From Batillaria attramentaria (taxonomy: Eukaryota > Mollusca > Gastropoda > Batillariidae), in assembly GCA_018292915.2 (NCBI GenBank), contig JACVVK020000490.1:1-64000 (forward strand): 64,000 nt of DNA, written 5' to 3'. Shown here in pieces: positions 1 to 12,932 of the stretch. The position numbers and the translations under genes were made by a program. The notes below the pieces were generated by a model that saw only the letters and a list, made by a program, of their open reading frames with translations, made no database searches and was not told the origin of the DNA. Positions within the stretch are counted from its first letter, which is position 1; every line of letters starts with the position of its first letter.

Positions 1-582
1 TTTGGGCTATTTGTCTGTAAAACATTGAACGTATTTAGAATGGTCATAATAGACTTCTTCACTGGCAAAGAGATTAAAGCGAAAATCATGTTTATCCCTT
101 GGACGCTAGTCAGTGGATAGCTATCTGGTGTGTGCTCGACATCTAAAGTCAGTGACTACATTTTGTTACACGTATTTCGGCCTTCCCTCCTTGTCATCAT
201 GTTGCCCTTGTGCCTTAGGAAATTCTTGTCGAGTTGCCAGATTTGTTACAGTGTAAGCTAAACGTAACACAGATTAATAAAAAGAACGATACGTGTAATA
301 TCTTTGGAATGACCCTGGCTTAGAAAAGGAAATTGGAAAAACATCCTCCTCTACGACAGTAATATTCCAAAGTGATTACACACGCGTCATTTTCAATATT
401 CTATGTTTCTTTTTTACTAAATTACTTTTGAGAGACTTTAAAAGAGTCATGATGCCCTTGGTAAAATGAATTTATGTGAACGGATCACGCGAAGGGACTA
501 ACTCCGTACCTGCCTGTTCTGATTGTGAATGCACGGTGAACTGCCGGTCTTGCGATGCGCTGTCCTGGTGACACAATGATTC

Positions 583-584
<2 letters not shown>
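1..584. other. Intergenic, no feature seen
   Basis: AT-rich unique sequence with no convincing exon, RNA gene or repeat on either strand. Confidence 0.5.
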
Positions 585-674
<90 letters not shown>

Positions 675-695
675 ACAGGGGGGGGGGGGGGGGGA
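585..695. repeat. (GT)n microsatellite followed by a G homopolymer
   Basis: About 44 uninterrupted GT units (585-673) are followed by a run of about 16 G at 679-694. Open frames across it (poly Val-Cys, or His-Thr on the other strand) are artefacts of the dinucleotide repeat. Confidence 0.97.
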
Positions 696-867
696 GAACG
701 ACGTTACACTCATGTTAACCGTACAATGTTAACCGGGTGAACCGTACAGAGTCCTGATACACAAGAATAATTTATGAGAACGTACATGTAGTAGTCTGTT
801 GTGACCTCGGATGAAGTAAACTGAGAATCATGAAAGAAAGAAATGTGACCAGGAAAGCACGAGGAAA

Positions 868-935
868 AGAATGTTAGTTAGTTAGTTATTTAGGGCTTAA
901 CGCCGCGCAAGCAACAAAGGCTAATTCGCGGCTAA
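868..935 (+). repeat. Dispersed repeat with a GTTA tetranucleotide edge
   Basis: A (GTTA)n edge leads into a segment reading TTAGGGCTTAACGCCGCGCA and a few bases more. The same segment lies inverted at 17,262-17,320. A short tandem edge plus a conserved block is what a retroposon 3' end looks like. The class is not identified. Confidence 0.55.
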
Positions 936-1477
936 TGAAAGTCCCTTCCTGCCAGGTCCTATAAAACATAAAAATTCCCACTTTAAAACAACATGTAAAT
1001 AAATATGAAAAATCTATCGGGTCTTAAGAGGAAAAGAATGGATCAACAGGACAGCCCATCTCGTCTCCTCAATTTATTCCATTGTACACAATTATAAACA
1101 CAAAGATGGCCGACATAGATAAACTAATGCTTGGGACAACACTCCGAAAAGCTTTCAAAATGCAGCCATTGTTTTACACAGAACAAAACTTGTATGATGT
1201 TTTACCACGAGTCGAACCGGCAGACAATCGTTTGTTGTTGCTTGTTTGTGTAGCCGTAATTTTGTAATATGTGTTGTATTATGTAGTATTTATATTTCAA
1301 ACCCTGTCTGAATATACCGTTATTGAAACAATACAGGCTTATACCGAAACACTTCTCAATCTTGGCTGATTTTTTTTTTTCAGTTTGGGAACCTGTCCAT
1401 GTCCAGCTAACTGGTGCTTTTGTGCAGCTAGAATAACTCCTGTCTTTGAAAAAGAAAAATGGGGGGGGGGGGGGGGG
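936..1477. other. Intergenic, no gene seen
   Basis: Contains a 17-nt G run near 1460-1477 just before a SINE. A 61-codon open frame at 1082-1267 has no splice or family support. Confidence 0.45.
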
Positions 1478-1669
1478 CGGTGGTCTACTAGGTAGCGCGT
1501 CGGACTTAGCTGCTGTGCTACTGGACGGCCGTCACCGTTGTCACGACGAAGAGTAGGTTCAAGCCCAGGTCGAGCTGTGATAGTTAATACCGGTTTTTCT
1601 TGGCTACCGGGCTGCTCATCGGGGGTTTCTCTCCGGGTTATCCGGCTTTTCTCCCCCAGCAAAATTGAA
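1478..1669 (+). mobile_element. tRNA-derived SINE, family B, copy 1
   Basis: The head has a tRNA-like A box (GGTGGTCTACTAGGTAGCGCG) and a B box (GTTCAAGCCC). The body contains the block GGGTTTCTCTCCGGGTTAT, then TTTTCTCCCCCAGC and an A-rich end. A second copy lies inverted at 3827-4027 with the same head and body. The family name is not known to me. Confidence 0.75.
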
Positions 1670-1762
1670 AACAAGATGGCCACTGACCAGCCCAATATGT
1701 TGTTTCCATTTAATCACCTGCTGTCGTCACGGTCGTACTTTTGTAATGCCATGTATACGGGA

Positions 1763-1889
<127 letters not shown>

Positions 1890-2200
1890 GGAAACAACTG
1901 ACCGGGCTTGTCAGACCAATCTTGGTTTTGGAGGAGAGACGTCAAGTTGTTTTCTTTGAAATCTATGACGTTTTCCTCATTGGGATGACGCATAATACAT
2001 TTGACGTAATAACTTTGACTCGGATACAATTCTTGCAATGAAAGCAGCCCCATGAAAATTGAAGTGTTGCTGCTGCGCAGTGTAAAGATCGAATTTATAC
2101 CGGCTCAATGTGTTTAACAGACAAGTCTGCGCGGCGAACGTTTTTTCACTATGTGTTATGTCTGCTGCGCGCGCGCGCACACAGACACACACAGACATAC

Positions 2201-2206
2201 GCGCGC

Positions 2207-2259
<53 letters not shown>
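2201..2259. repeat. (GCAC)n microsatellite
   Basis: Alternating GC runs followed by about 13 GCAC units, inside the palindrome-ended element. Confidence 0.95.
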
Positions 2260-2697
2260 GACTTGCGCGAGCCGCGTTTGTGCATGTGCTCCATTGAGAC
2301 CTATGTGGTGTTCTCTCACTCTACTATGCTATTGAGTGAGAGTCAGTGGGAAAAACAAAGCTCACTACATCAATGAAACTCCCGCTTTCCCCGTCTACAA
2401 ATAGAGAACTTCCGAAAAGTGACGACACACCCCCACGTCAATCAAACATGACGTCGGCAAACTGACGCTGATACAGTTTTGCGTCAGTGCGCGTGTGCCT
2501 TTTCTGCGATGTTTGTGAGGCGTGTGGCTTGTGTAAAGGAAATGTGCTTCGAGTACAAATTTTCGAGTCAACTGACGACAACGGCTGCAGTGAATTTTTC
2601 TAATTTTTTTTGTATATTTTTTATGGCACCCCAGGCTCATTATCTATGTATAGTAGGAGCGATTTTGAGATCTAAAGTGTGTTCACCAGCACTTTCA

Positions 2698-3280
2698 TCA
2701 GGTACGGTTTACGCCAAAAGTATAAAAGCGACAACCTCCAAAATTCACTCAGTTGAGAGTCCGTATTCATGCTATCTATGTCCCAAAAATGGAGTGGTTT
2801 AGGTAAATATTACGCCTTTAAACGCCAGAAAGCCACTTTTTTTGAAAAGGGCGATAACTCGCAAATCATGTGTGCAATCGTACCTGGATCGGGCCTTCTA
2901 TTCAACAATCTTGATTCATTTAGAAACCCCAAATTTGAAATCGATCGGTTTAGTATTTTCGGAGAAATAGGCATCTGAACTGGGTTCACATGCAATGTCA
3001 ACTCAGGCTCGGTTTACATGAAAACTATAAGAGCGACCATTTTCTAGTAGTGAGTCAATTCAGAGTCCGTATTCAAGCTATCTACTGCCAAACAATTGAG
3101 TGATTTAAATAAATATTACGCCTGTACACGAAAGACAACCAACTTGTCTCAAAAGGGCGATAACTCCCAAATCACTTAAGCAATCATCACACGCTTGAAT
3201 CGTCTAATGTAACATTTTGATAAATTTGGATACCCCAAATTTGAAGCCATTCGGTTAAGTATCTTCGAAGAAACGGGCCC
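2698..3280 (+). repeat. Two diverged tandem copies of a ~275-bp unit
   Basis: Unit 1 (about 2698-2975) and unit 2 (about 3004-3280) share, in order: CGGTTTAC, AGAGTCCGTATTCA, GCTATCTA, AAATATTACGCCT, AAAAGGGCGATAACTC, ACCCCAAATTTGAA and CGGTTTAGTAT/CGGTTAAGTAT. The shared order shows an internal duplication within the element. Confidence 0.7.
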
Positions 3281-3550
3281 GGACACAATTCACACACGCA
3301 CACACACACGCACACACATCCGCACAGACGGCACTCACTGAGGAGGAGAACTGCGTTCGGAACACCATACGCGTCAGCATCGATGACGCAAGTTTTCTTA
3401 CGTCATTGTCAGAGTTACACTTGCATAATCGTCTCTGCGGGAGATCGGCAGTGACGTGCGTTTGTACCACAGATGCTTGCCTATGAACGTGGAAATTTTA
3501 GCCCGTCCTATTATGTTGTTTCCATTACTATGGAAACAACATAAAAAATG

Positions 3551-3819
3551 GGATAGGTACTGGGTGGAGCGGCACCGCGGCGACACGCTTTCACCCGAAT
3601 TTCCCGAGAGGGATAATAAAGTAGTAAAAACAACAACAACAACAACAACAAACAATCACTGCTCTTGATTTTTCTTTCAGTGCCAAGCGCCAGCAGTGTT
3701 CCAGATAGACAGCATCGCATGGACTTTTTTTTACTATTTTATTATCCCTTCGGGAAATTCGGGCTGCCTCCCCCGGGGGAAGCGTGTCGCCGCGGTGCAG
3801 CGCCACCCAATACCTATCC
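3551..3819. repeat. Inverted repeat pair around a ~105-bp spacer
   Basis: Arm 1 (3551-3625) reads GGATAGGTACTGGGTGG then CACCGCGGCGACACGCTT then a segment ending GGGATAATAAAGTAGT. Arm 2 (3733-3819) is its reverse complement with small indels. The spacer has a GTAGTAAAAACAACAAC-type simple tract. It may be two retroposon 3' ends facing each other. Confidence 0.65.
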
Positions 3820-3826
3820 TATATTT

Positions 3827-4027
3827 TTTACAATTTTGCTAGGGGAGGAAAGCCCGATAACCCGGAGAGAAACCCCCGATGAGCAGCGCGGTAGCCAGGA
3901 AAAACCGGTATCACATATCACAAGCTCGACCTGGGTTCGAACCCACGCTTCATCGCCATGACATTGGTGAGGGCCGTTCAGTAGCGCAGCGGCTAAATCC
4001 GACGCGCTCCCTATTAGACCACCGCTC
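3827..4027 (-). mobile_element. tRNA-derived SINE, family B, copy 2
   Basis: Read on the minus strand: an A-box-like GGTGGTCTAATAGGGAGCGC, a B box GGGTTCGAACCCAGG, the block GGGTTTCTCTCCGGGTTAT and an A-rich end. The better-preserved B box makes this the better reference for the family. Confidence 0.78.
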
Positions 4028-5194
4028 ATCCACTTTGTAATTTTCTTCTTTTTTTTTCACTGCGTGAAGAAGGTCTGAATTTTAACATAAACACAGCATG
4101 AGCAGAACAATACTGTCATAAATTTTTTTTTTTAGGAAATCCCCCTGCGCAAAAACAATCCAGTGACAAATCAGTCATCACTCCAAAAAATGTGGAAAAC
4201 ACACACAGTCACGGGAAAGGACCTTTGGGTGACGCAGAAACATGAGTTATGGGGACGGGATGGTATTCGATACTCAGATGACGATGAGTCCAGAGATAAA
4301 AGGGATATAGATCGGATGTTGTGATGGTGGGGTGTGGATGATGGGGGACACTGAAATGGTGGGTGGAACTGGGTCCGTACAGGATGGCCTGGGTACAGAG
4401 AGAAAGATCGGATGGGGAGATAGGGTGGGGTGGGGGCTGGGAGAACCTGGGTCGAGATGCTACCGTATGGGATGGCCTGAGTGAGAGGGGGTGGTGCTGG
4501 AGGGAGGGGGGCGACGGGGGTGGAGGAAGCTGGGGATAGGGGGGAGGGGGGGTGCAAGAATAAAGGTAGAGGTATGGATGGGCTTGTCCAGATCGATGTC
4601 GCCCTGATGAAGATGCTCAGGGTGTCCCCGCTGGTGCTGCGGCTCGTGCGTGCCGTCGCCATGGAGACGAGCTCCGCTAGGACGGCGTGCAGAACGTGTC
4701 CCCGATGGAAACTGGCGGAGAGCGACCGACAGCAGGCGGGCGTTGGGGGCCCGGCAAGCCCTCACTAATCAAGCGACAATTGCCGACAATCAATACAACT
4801 AATACCCCAGCAACAATACTGGCTTATGCGCTGTGACACACAAGTTTGACATGCAAACATTCCCTCGGATACCCCTCCACAATCGTGCCTGATATTTTTT
4901 TTCTCCTTTCTCTCAGGTAAAAACCAGCTTGCAGATGTAATATGCACCGATGAAAGCAGCCTGCGTAATGCCGCCTGGATTCAGGAAACAAAGGGAGTGA
5001 TATCAGAAAAGCGCGCCCTAAAACTTGTTCTGACCAGATCAAGAAATTTACATTTGTATTGTTGTTATTACTGGACTTAATTTTATTTAATTTCATTTTA
5101 CTTTGTTCAGACCTTTTTTGTTTTTTCTTGGTTTGGTTTTTTTTTTTAAAGATTTTTAAAAGAATTTTTTTAAAGATTTTTTTTTGGGGGGGTA
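4028..5194. other. Intergenic with a GC-rich block at about 4460-4770
   Basis: The GC-rich block stays open for more than 80 codons in several frames on both strands, so frame alone cannot identify an exon. No pair of consensus splice sites or known domain supports one. I leave it unassigned. A 163-codon minus-strand frame here is proline and threonine-rich low complexity. Confidence 0.35.
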
Positions 5195-5306
5195 GCCCCG
5201 GCTGGAGCCAAATATTTGTGCTTTACTTTTTTTCGTTACCCGGTCTTTGATACCACCCGTACGTGGTGGGAAAGGACGTTAAACTCCCAAACACCCAATC
5301 CCACCC
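5195..5306 (+). mobile_element. SINE family A, 5'-truncated
   Basis: Begins inside the tRNA-like head (CCCCGGCTGGAGCCAAATAT). It then carries the family body TTTGATACCACCCGTACGTGG and the tail GGACGTTAAACTCCCAAACA. Most of the tRNA-like promoter is missing. Confidence 0.8.
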
Positions 5307-5745
5307 TTACATATTTATGTAGTGGCTAGGGAGGGGGGGGGATTTCTTATAAGGAGATGATTGCGAAACCGTCGAAATTTGTGAGTTCCGTTATGGCATT
5401 TATGCAAAAGTTCGACAAAATATCAAGACTCAAAAACATTTCTTGAATGGCGGGTTGTTGGTGAATTGTTCCAATGTATTCATCTAGTTTGATTATTTGA
5501 TCACAATGAATCAGACGAGGTATTTTCACGTAACATTTTCTTGTTGTTTGTCTGTTGGTTGGTTTGTTTGTTTATTAGCGCGAATCTCCCGTCTCCGTGT
5601 TTTCAAAAATGTGACAGCAGAATTATGACAAAAAAGAAACATAGTCATTTTACCATCATTTCGTTTGTATTAATTAATTTTTTTATTATTATTATTATTA
5701 TTATTATCCATGTTTTTAAAGCTGTTGTTGATCACGCATTGCCTT

Positions 5746-5746
<1 letters not shown>
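5307..5746. other. Intergenic, no feature seen
   Basis: AT-rich sequence with a short (ATT)n run near 5690-5707. No gene is recognised. Confidence 0.45.

Positions 5747-5840
<94 letters not shown>
5747..5840. repeat. (CA)n microsatellite
   Basis: About 47 uninterrupted CA units. Confidence 0.97.
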
Positions 5841-5841
<1 letters not shown>

Positions 5842-7298
5842 CAAGAGAGACAGTGTAAAACGGAAGGTTATGTTTCCGACTGGTAGAAGTTTTCCTGCCG
5901 ATTTCGCAGCAAACATCGAGAAAAGACAAGAACAGTCACCACAAAAAACAACATCTATGATTACAAACAAAAGGACGAACAAGCAATCAGAGAACGGACG
6001 AAAACATTTTAATATTGCGCTTATGAAAACAATATTGATATAATTTAGAATGGCACAGGGCACAAAATATGCTGTATAGAAAATTAATATATCTATATAT
6101 TTCAGGGTACCTTATATATATGTATAAAAATAAGAAGAAGAATATAGGACTGTAAATGTGAAAAGCAAAGCTTGTTTTTGTATGAACAGAAGGCAAAAAT
6201 AAAACTGTACGGGGAATAGATGGTTCCGTAAACATAACATTATGTGTGGGTAACATTACGGGAAGAATAAATAAATAAATAAATAAATAAATAAATCGTG
6301 GGATCAATTCACAAATCAACGACAATAACAATGACAACGACAATCAGTACAACAGCAGCTGTCTTCAGCTGATAAAAGGGGGTCGGATCAGAAACGTGGG
6401 AAAAAGGGTTGAGGAAATTGTCCACAGTATTTTGTGACAAACAGCACTGTTGCTTGAAGAATAACCATGAACTCGCCCATCGGCGCATTGCATGTATAAC
6501 ACCGAATGTTTGAAGAAACTGACCTTCAATAAATAAACTAAAAACTTTAGAATAAATAAATAAATAAATAGTAGTAAAAAAATGTTACAATAACGTCAAC
6601 GTTAAAAAGGTCAAAGATTGTCCTTTTCGAATTTTAATAATGGAAAAAATACACCAACAAACCTGTGAAATTCTTGCAAATTAAAAAAAATTAAATGATT
6701 AAACTTCAAAAAATATTTAATACCCCGAGTGCACCTTGATAAAGGGGTAAATTTTGCAGCAATAAAAAATTGAATAAAAAAATAAATTCTAATAAAATTA
6801 AGGACGTTTTCTTTTTTTCTCCCTCTCTCTTTTTTACTATTTGAACAAATTCTCATTAAATAAAACAAATGAAATAACAAGTAAAGAATTATTTACTAAG
6901 TGAATGAGCGGATAAATAAATAAATAAATAAATAAAACAATTAAAAATGCATTACAAGAGAAACATCTAGTAAATAAGGACGGAACAAACCGGACAATCG
7001 GAAAGTCGAACATAATTATTGTCACGAATCGTAAAGGAACAAGGCACGTAGTTGGCCCGAATCCGCGAATTCTCTCAGATAAATTAGCTGACGATAATCT
7101 GAACAGAACGCAAAAGATCGCCTGATAAAAAAGAAAAAGAAGTATCACTACGAATTTCAGTAAATGCATAAATACTGGTAAAATTTAAATTAAAATATCA
7201 CGAGCCAGAAACAGGTGTGCGTTATTTCTCTTAAACGGTTGAAGAAAGCAGGTTAGGTTTACTACAGCCCCATAAGACTGAAACACGATAGTGAGAAA

Positions 7299-7330
<32 letters not shown>

Positions 7331-9440
7331 GTTTTTAAGATTCACTTATCCTGTGGCGCCCGGTCGGAAGATTTCCAAACCTATTTTCTATCTCTGGTAA
7401 TTTTCGTAAAATATTCGCGGTGAATAAAGGACAGCAGCATTGCACAGAAAATAATTAGACAATTTGGTTTGTATTTTATACGGAAATATTTAAAACTAAA
7501 GACGTGCCATAAACAATACACCGAAAAACAAAGAAAAACCAGCATGCATTCTCAGTGCGGCGGACAGCCAAACCTGAATTTTACCCAAAGATCCATTAGC
7601 TATTCAAATGTATTCATACGTACCAATGAATACAGTCTACACGCCAGCTGAAAGGTAATACGCCATGATATTCTCTCATCCACAAAGTGTCCATATAATC
7701 CACATCAGTACCGAAACATAACGTCCAGCCGAAAACATCAGCCACCCAAGAGCAAGACAGGGGAAGGAGAGAGAGAGAGCGAGGCGGCAGCGGAGAGCGG
7801 TGCAAGGGAGAGAACTGGGCTAAGACGCTGCCCGAAGGCAGGAGCACGGGGCTACATTGTGCCATGTTTGTCGCTGCTAAACATGATGGCGGACGATAAG
7901 ATGGAATCAAATTTACTCAAGTCCGCACTCGGAACACCTAGAGAGCAACACACCGAAAACTTTTCAACATTCCCCCAGCTTTTTGTCTTTTTACGCCGTT
8001 CAAATTTGCCTTCATTACTCGCCGATTTCTGAACCTCAGATATCCAGGTCCTTCCAAAAGTGTATTGTTAGCCGGCCAGCGTTTCCTGTGATTTACTTCA
8101 AGAGAGCTTGCGTTATTTAAAGGAAGCAGAACTGAACTGGGGTCCGGACAGTGGAAACAAGTAAAAGGCGACCGGACCACCCCGGGCGAGTTTTCGAAAT
8201 CTCATTAAAGTTCGTTTTCCCTTTCTCACGTCTAGTGAGGTCTGATTGGAAAAGTCCTCAGTCGGTGTTTTCTGTGTCTATTTGCCCTGTAAGATGTGTT
8301 CACAGCTCGGACACAAAACAAATTTGCTCTGTTGAAGTGTGCGGCTTATTTCTGTCAACTTACAGGCGGAGAAATGCGTGGGGCTGTGTACAACAGAACG
8401 CAAAACGTAACACGGAGAAGGAAAAAAAGGAAACTCTCCCCGTGTTTTGGTTCGGTCCGGACCATGTTATTTTTCAGCCTGTGGCGTTTTCTCGATGAAA
8501 AATGCTGGATTCTATTTTTATTTCTGTGTTTTCACCTGGGCCAGTATGTAATAGTCCAGGTTAGGGCTTTTAGACCCCGGGTTAGAGTCTAACCTCGAAC
8601 TAAACTAGCTCTAGGGATAAATTTTCTGTTGTTTATTGTTTGAAATCAGGAAGCGGGCCCATTCCAGGAAAGTGCCAGAGCCGTTTTAGAAGGATTTCTT
8701 TGTTTCCTTTTTTATTTAATTTTCCTTTTGGGTTTCTTTTGTCCAAGTCTGGGTTAGGCCCGTAGCCGTGGGTTAAATTAACCTCAACTTTTACATACGG
8801 GCCCTGGTGTTTTCGTATTACGTTTTTCTTCTGAAAGTGTACATAAGTATTCTATAAAAACAGATGTAAACACTAATGAAACAATTTCAAATTTGTATTT
8901 TATATAACAGTTGTTTAACAGTTATGAAGCAGTTCTAAATGTACATTTTATAAAACAAGTTTGTATTTACATTTCAATGTCTTTAAGGCGTAGACATTTA
9001 GCAAAATACTGTGTACAGGCTGTGTTAATGTCGTGTGCGAAGAAACGAAAGTTTGACTGCGTGAAAATGGGAAGATTTTACATTTGAATCTGGTCATTTC
9101 TTTTCTAGTGGTTTTTGTTTTTGTTTGTTTGGTTTTTTTTACTTTTCAAAGATGCCTTAAGTAAAACTCGACTCTTTTGTCTGAGAACATTGAGTTTTGT
9201 TTTGCTTTGCTTTCTTTAAGCGAGTGTTGTCCGTTGATTCAAAAGACATAACCAACATAATAATTATTCCTGGGTTTTGTGGTCTAAACAGGTATATTGC
9301 AATACAATTTGTTCAAAGTAAATAAACAATTTCTGAGCATGAACAAGCAGGGCTTATAATGTGTGTGTGTGTGTTTGTTTTTTTAACTTCCTGCAAATTT
9401 GTACCGTCGCACTTTTATTTTAAAAAAAGATTCACAATTT
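5841..9440. other. AT-rich intergenic region without a recognised gene
   Basis: Holds (AATA)n runs at about 6265-6296, 6546-6571 and 6912-6935 and a (GTT)n run at about 7293-7330. No splice-consistent exon chain is visible on either strand. Open frames here are short and unsupported. Confidence 0.4.
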
Positions 9441-9451
9441 GCGCGCGCGCG

Positions 9452-9507
<56 letters not shown>
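9441..9507. repeat. (GC)n(CA)n microsatellite
   Basis: GC units at 9441-9452 run into CA units to 9507. Confidence 0.95.
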
Positions 9508-9510
<3 letters not shown>

Positions 9511-11333
9511 AGAGTCTGGAAATTGTTAGTTTTAAAAGTTTTATCACTAGCCAAGTGGGCTATATAGATTAACACATTTCTTCGCTCATTTTCCACATTC
9601 TGGTAAACATCATCCATGAAAACTGAGCTTCTCCTTAGATGAAGAACTGCGAGCGAAACGTAGAACTATATTGCTCAGACACTGAGACAAAGGGACGTTA
9701 GGCGAAGCTACTTGTAACCACGTTTAGTGAACATGCTGATGGCAGTTCGTTGACACTGACCATAATCCCACAATTAAGTTGATGCCTGCGTTCTAAATTC
9801 CTTAACACTATCTGACTGATATCAACCAGCGTCGGATAATGAACTTGTGGTCAGAACGTGACGGGAGTGAACTACGCGGAATTCCGTCCTACGTTTGAAC
9901 TGGGATCACGCCCAACCCCGTCCCCGCGTCTCCTACGCCAGTTATGCAACTCCCAGCATGATGACAATGCCCGCGGAACGCTGCCGGACACCAAGTCCTA
10001 CACCCAGCCAAGGACGCACGATCGAGCGCCACCTACCTGGCGCCAAGGCTAGACAATCGACCAAAACGGGCCTGGCCCCCCACATCTACATATTCACGTG
10101 TACCAACGCTTGATATGCAACACCCTCATTTATCCTTCGCAAGCTATTTTGCTGACGTTTCTACCAACCCAAGCAACACTCGCGCTCTAAGTCTGGCATC
10201 CAGAACTTGGGAGAAGAAGACAAGGACGTCCCCCTGAGAGTCAAAGGAGATCACCCCCGTCCAGGGAGATAATCCCTACGAGATCGTGCCTCTGAGCCCT
10301 GAGGGTGTGCCCCTGCCGAGGCGCGAGGGTCGGTTTTAATTTCACCTCGGCAAACAGGCTGTGTATGATTTATTGGCCCGCCGCCCCGGCCGCCCGGGGG
10401 CCCGGGAGGTAGGACAGCTCCGTCAAGAGGTGCAGCGGCCATCAAACGGGGAGGGAGAGATTAAGCGCCTGAAGGGTCGGGCTCCGTATTATGAAGTGCG
10501 CGGAGCTGACGGGGGCGACAGGCGGGATAAATCAGTGCTGGGCCCGCGTAACAGATCGCTTCTGAAAACCTCCCCCACCCCCTCACCCCTTCCAACCTCA
10601 CCCCCATACCACCACCTCCACTACCACCATCTTCTCCTCTACTATCTTTTCCCAAGTCGCCTCCACAAACTTTCTTTTCAAATATTTCAGTGCCCCACCC
10701 TATTAAAGATCACTCGTTAACATAACCCTTCTCTAGAAAGATTCATTTTTCTCTTGGCATCGTCACGCTCCCTTCCCGTCTTGTCAGATCGCCCGTATAG
10801 TCATCTGAGATCCTGGGAATAATCTTGCAACTACCAATAGTCACCATCACTACCCTCGTATCAGAACCAACACTTCCACATTTTTATTTGCGCCCGTGTC
10901 AGCCTCTGTAAGTCGTTTTGACCTACCCCAGCCAACCTAACCCGCGTCTTCTCCCAGTTTCAATGCTGTCTCGTTCCACCCCTACCTCCCCCAGTCTGCC
11001 CGTCTAGAGTTAGATCTACGGTGGAAAGAAAAGCAATTCCGATCACCTCCCCTTGAGAATGATTTATGCCCTCCTCGGTTACCGTTGTCGTCTGCAGCGT
11101 GACCTTGCTGGTTTTTTACTACAAGCACTTCTGTCGTTTACGCTGATTACAAGAAAAGAAGAAGACGAAGTACTGAACTGACGCTGAGTTTTTGCCTCAT
11201 CAACATGCACGTCTTGATTTATGCCCACCCAAATGCTGTAAACCACTTCCTAGAACTTGGCCCCCCCCCTCCCCTCTCCCATTTCCATACTCTAACACTG
11301 TCACATTGCTTTTTATAGATTTCCAACCTTCCC
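9508..11333. other. Intergenic with a GC-rich block at 9860-10,560
   Basis: The block is CpG-rich, free of microsatellites and open in several frames, with no splice or domain support. It could be a regulatory or CpG-type element. Function not established. Confidence 0.3.
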
Positions 11334-11450
11334 ACTCCTGGCTGAGATCAAATACTTGTGTTGCACCTTTCTCGTTGCCCCCGTTGTTGGTATCACCTAT
11401 ATGCGGAGGAAAAGGACGATAAACACCCAAGCATCCACCCACCCATTCCT
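11334..11450 (+). mobile_element. SINE family A, tail fragment, diverged
   Basis: Retains a degraded end of the tRNA-like head (TGGCTGAGATCAAATACTTG), TTTCTCGTTGCCCC, TATCACC, GGAAAAGGACG and a run of CACCCA units. It is clearly older than the other copies. Confidence 0.6.
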
Positions 11451-12883
11451 ACCTACTCATCAAAAACTTTCCTGTATACAGATTTATTTGAGGAAGTCCC
11501 AGACTGTTGGGCGTGCCAAAGTGAGCAAAGGAGTTTGAGGCGCAGATTTCATCACCGATTGTCTTCATCTATTGACCAGAGCTAGGCAAGAAGCAAACAA
11601 TACCATAAATTATCTTCTCTTTACTTATTATCCGCCATCCGTCTTCGCACATGTCCCTGGTTGTTTCCTTCATGGTCGTGTCACTGTTCTTTCTTGGAGG
11701 AAAACATTGGTGTCTGCACCAAACGCCGATGAAATCTGCGTCTCAAAATCATTTATCCGCGCCACGTCCAACAAGGTAGGACTTCCTTAAGAAACATCTG
11801 TATACAGGAATGAAATTACTAGGCTTTTATTTACACGTGCCTTATTTAGAGTTGGATATCCTGCAAAACCGGTTCTGACAAAAAAGCGAAGGAAACACTT
11901 CACTCAAATCAACGCAGTCCACAAACAGTAGCCCCGGAATGAAGCTACAACTGAAGGTGAACCAGTGGCTCGAGCTACACTAAATTCAGCCACGCTCCAG
12001 ATTAAGGTCAATGGTCTTCCTCGCACAGTAATGCCCATTCGTTCCGGAAGATAACTATATTTTTCATTTACACCAATCACAAACTAATGCACCAATGGAA
12101 CGCAGAGCGATGCGGATTTAAAGGGCGTCATCTCTGGGTGCAGATCTAGACTACACCGTCTTTTTTTTTTTTAAGGAGAAAATGAAATCGCTTAAGTGTC
12201 GAGGGAAAACTTTGGACTTTGAGATGAAACACGGAGGGGAAACTTTCGACTCTGAGGAAAAACGGAATAATTCCTTCACACTGAGCCCAAGATGGCTGAC
12301 CCTGTCGGCGCCCGATAGACCCTGCGTCTGCTAATCCATCACACACACCGAGCTCTAAGCGAGGAGAAGGATGAACGCAAAGAGTTTGTGACACCCTCAT
12401 CTGGCTAATCCTGAAAACAAACGTAACTGAGCGACGAGATAAGACGACAGCAGCGGGAACCTCTTCTATCGCCCAGCCTGGGATGCGGGAGGTTTACTGG
12501 TCTAAACGCAGATTTACTTCTCTTTCGTCTGCCTCTTTTTGCTCTTTTTTGTCCTTGTCTTTCTTTCTTTCTTTCTTTCTTTCTGTCTTTCTTTCTTTCT
12601 CTTCTTCCTCGTCTTCGTTTTCTTTGTAAGTATTAATTTCTGTGCTGCCGCGATAAAGGGAAAGTTTTGTTGTTGTTATTGTCGTTGTTTGTTTGTTTGT
12701 TTGTCGTTGTTTGTTTGTTTGTTTGTTTGTTATGGAATTAAAAGACAAAATATTTTCTTCAGTTTCTTATTCGCTGAAAAGACATGTCCGGGTCAGTGTG
12801 AAAAAGTGCGAGACACTGAAAAAGGTACACCCGGACACAGCTTCGGTTACCATTACTAAATATGTACGTAAGTGCGTGTTGTT

Positions 12884-12884
<1 letters not shown>

Positions 12885-12930
<46 letters not shown>
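12885..12930. repeat. (CT)n microsatellite
   Basis: About 23 CT units. Confidence 0.95.

Positions 12931-12932
<2 letters not shown>

Noticed and set aside
585..740. Open frames made of poly Val-Cys / His-Thr or Leu-Ser / Arg-Glu here and at the other microsatellites
   Set aside because: They are translations of GT, CA or CT dinucleotide repeats, open in several frames on both strands, with no flanking coding signal.
4171..4765. Possible exon in the GC-rich block
   Set aside because: Open in multiple frames on both strands with no convincing splice pair or known domain; left as unassigned.
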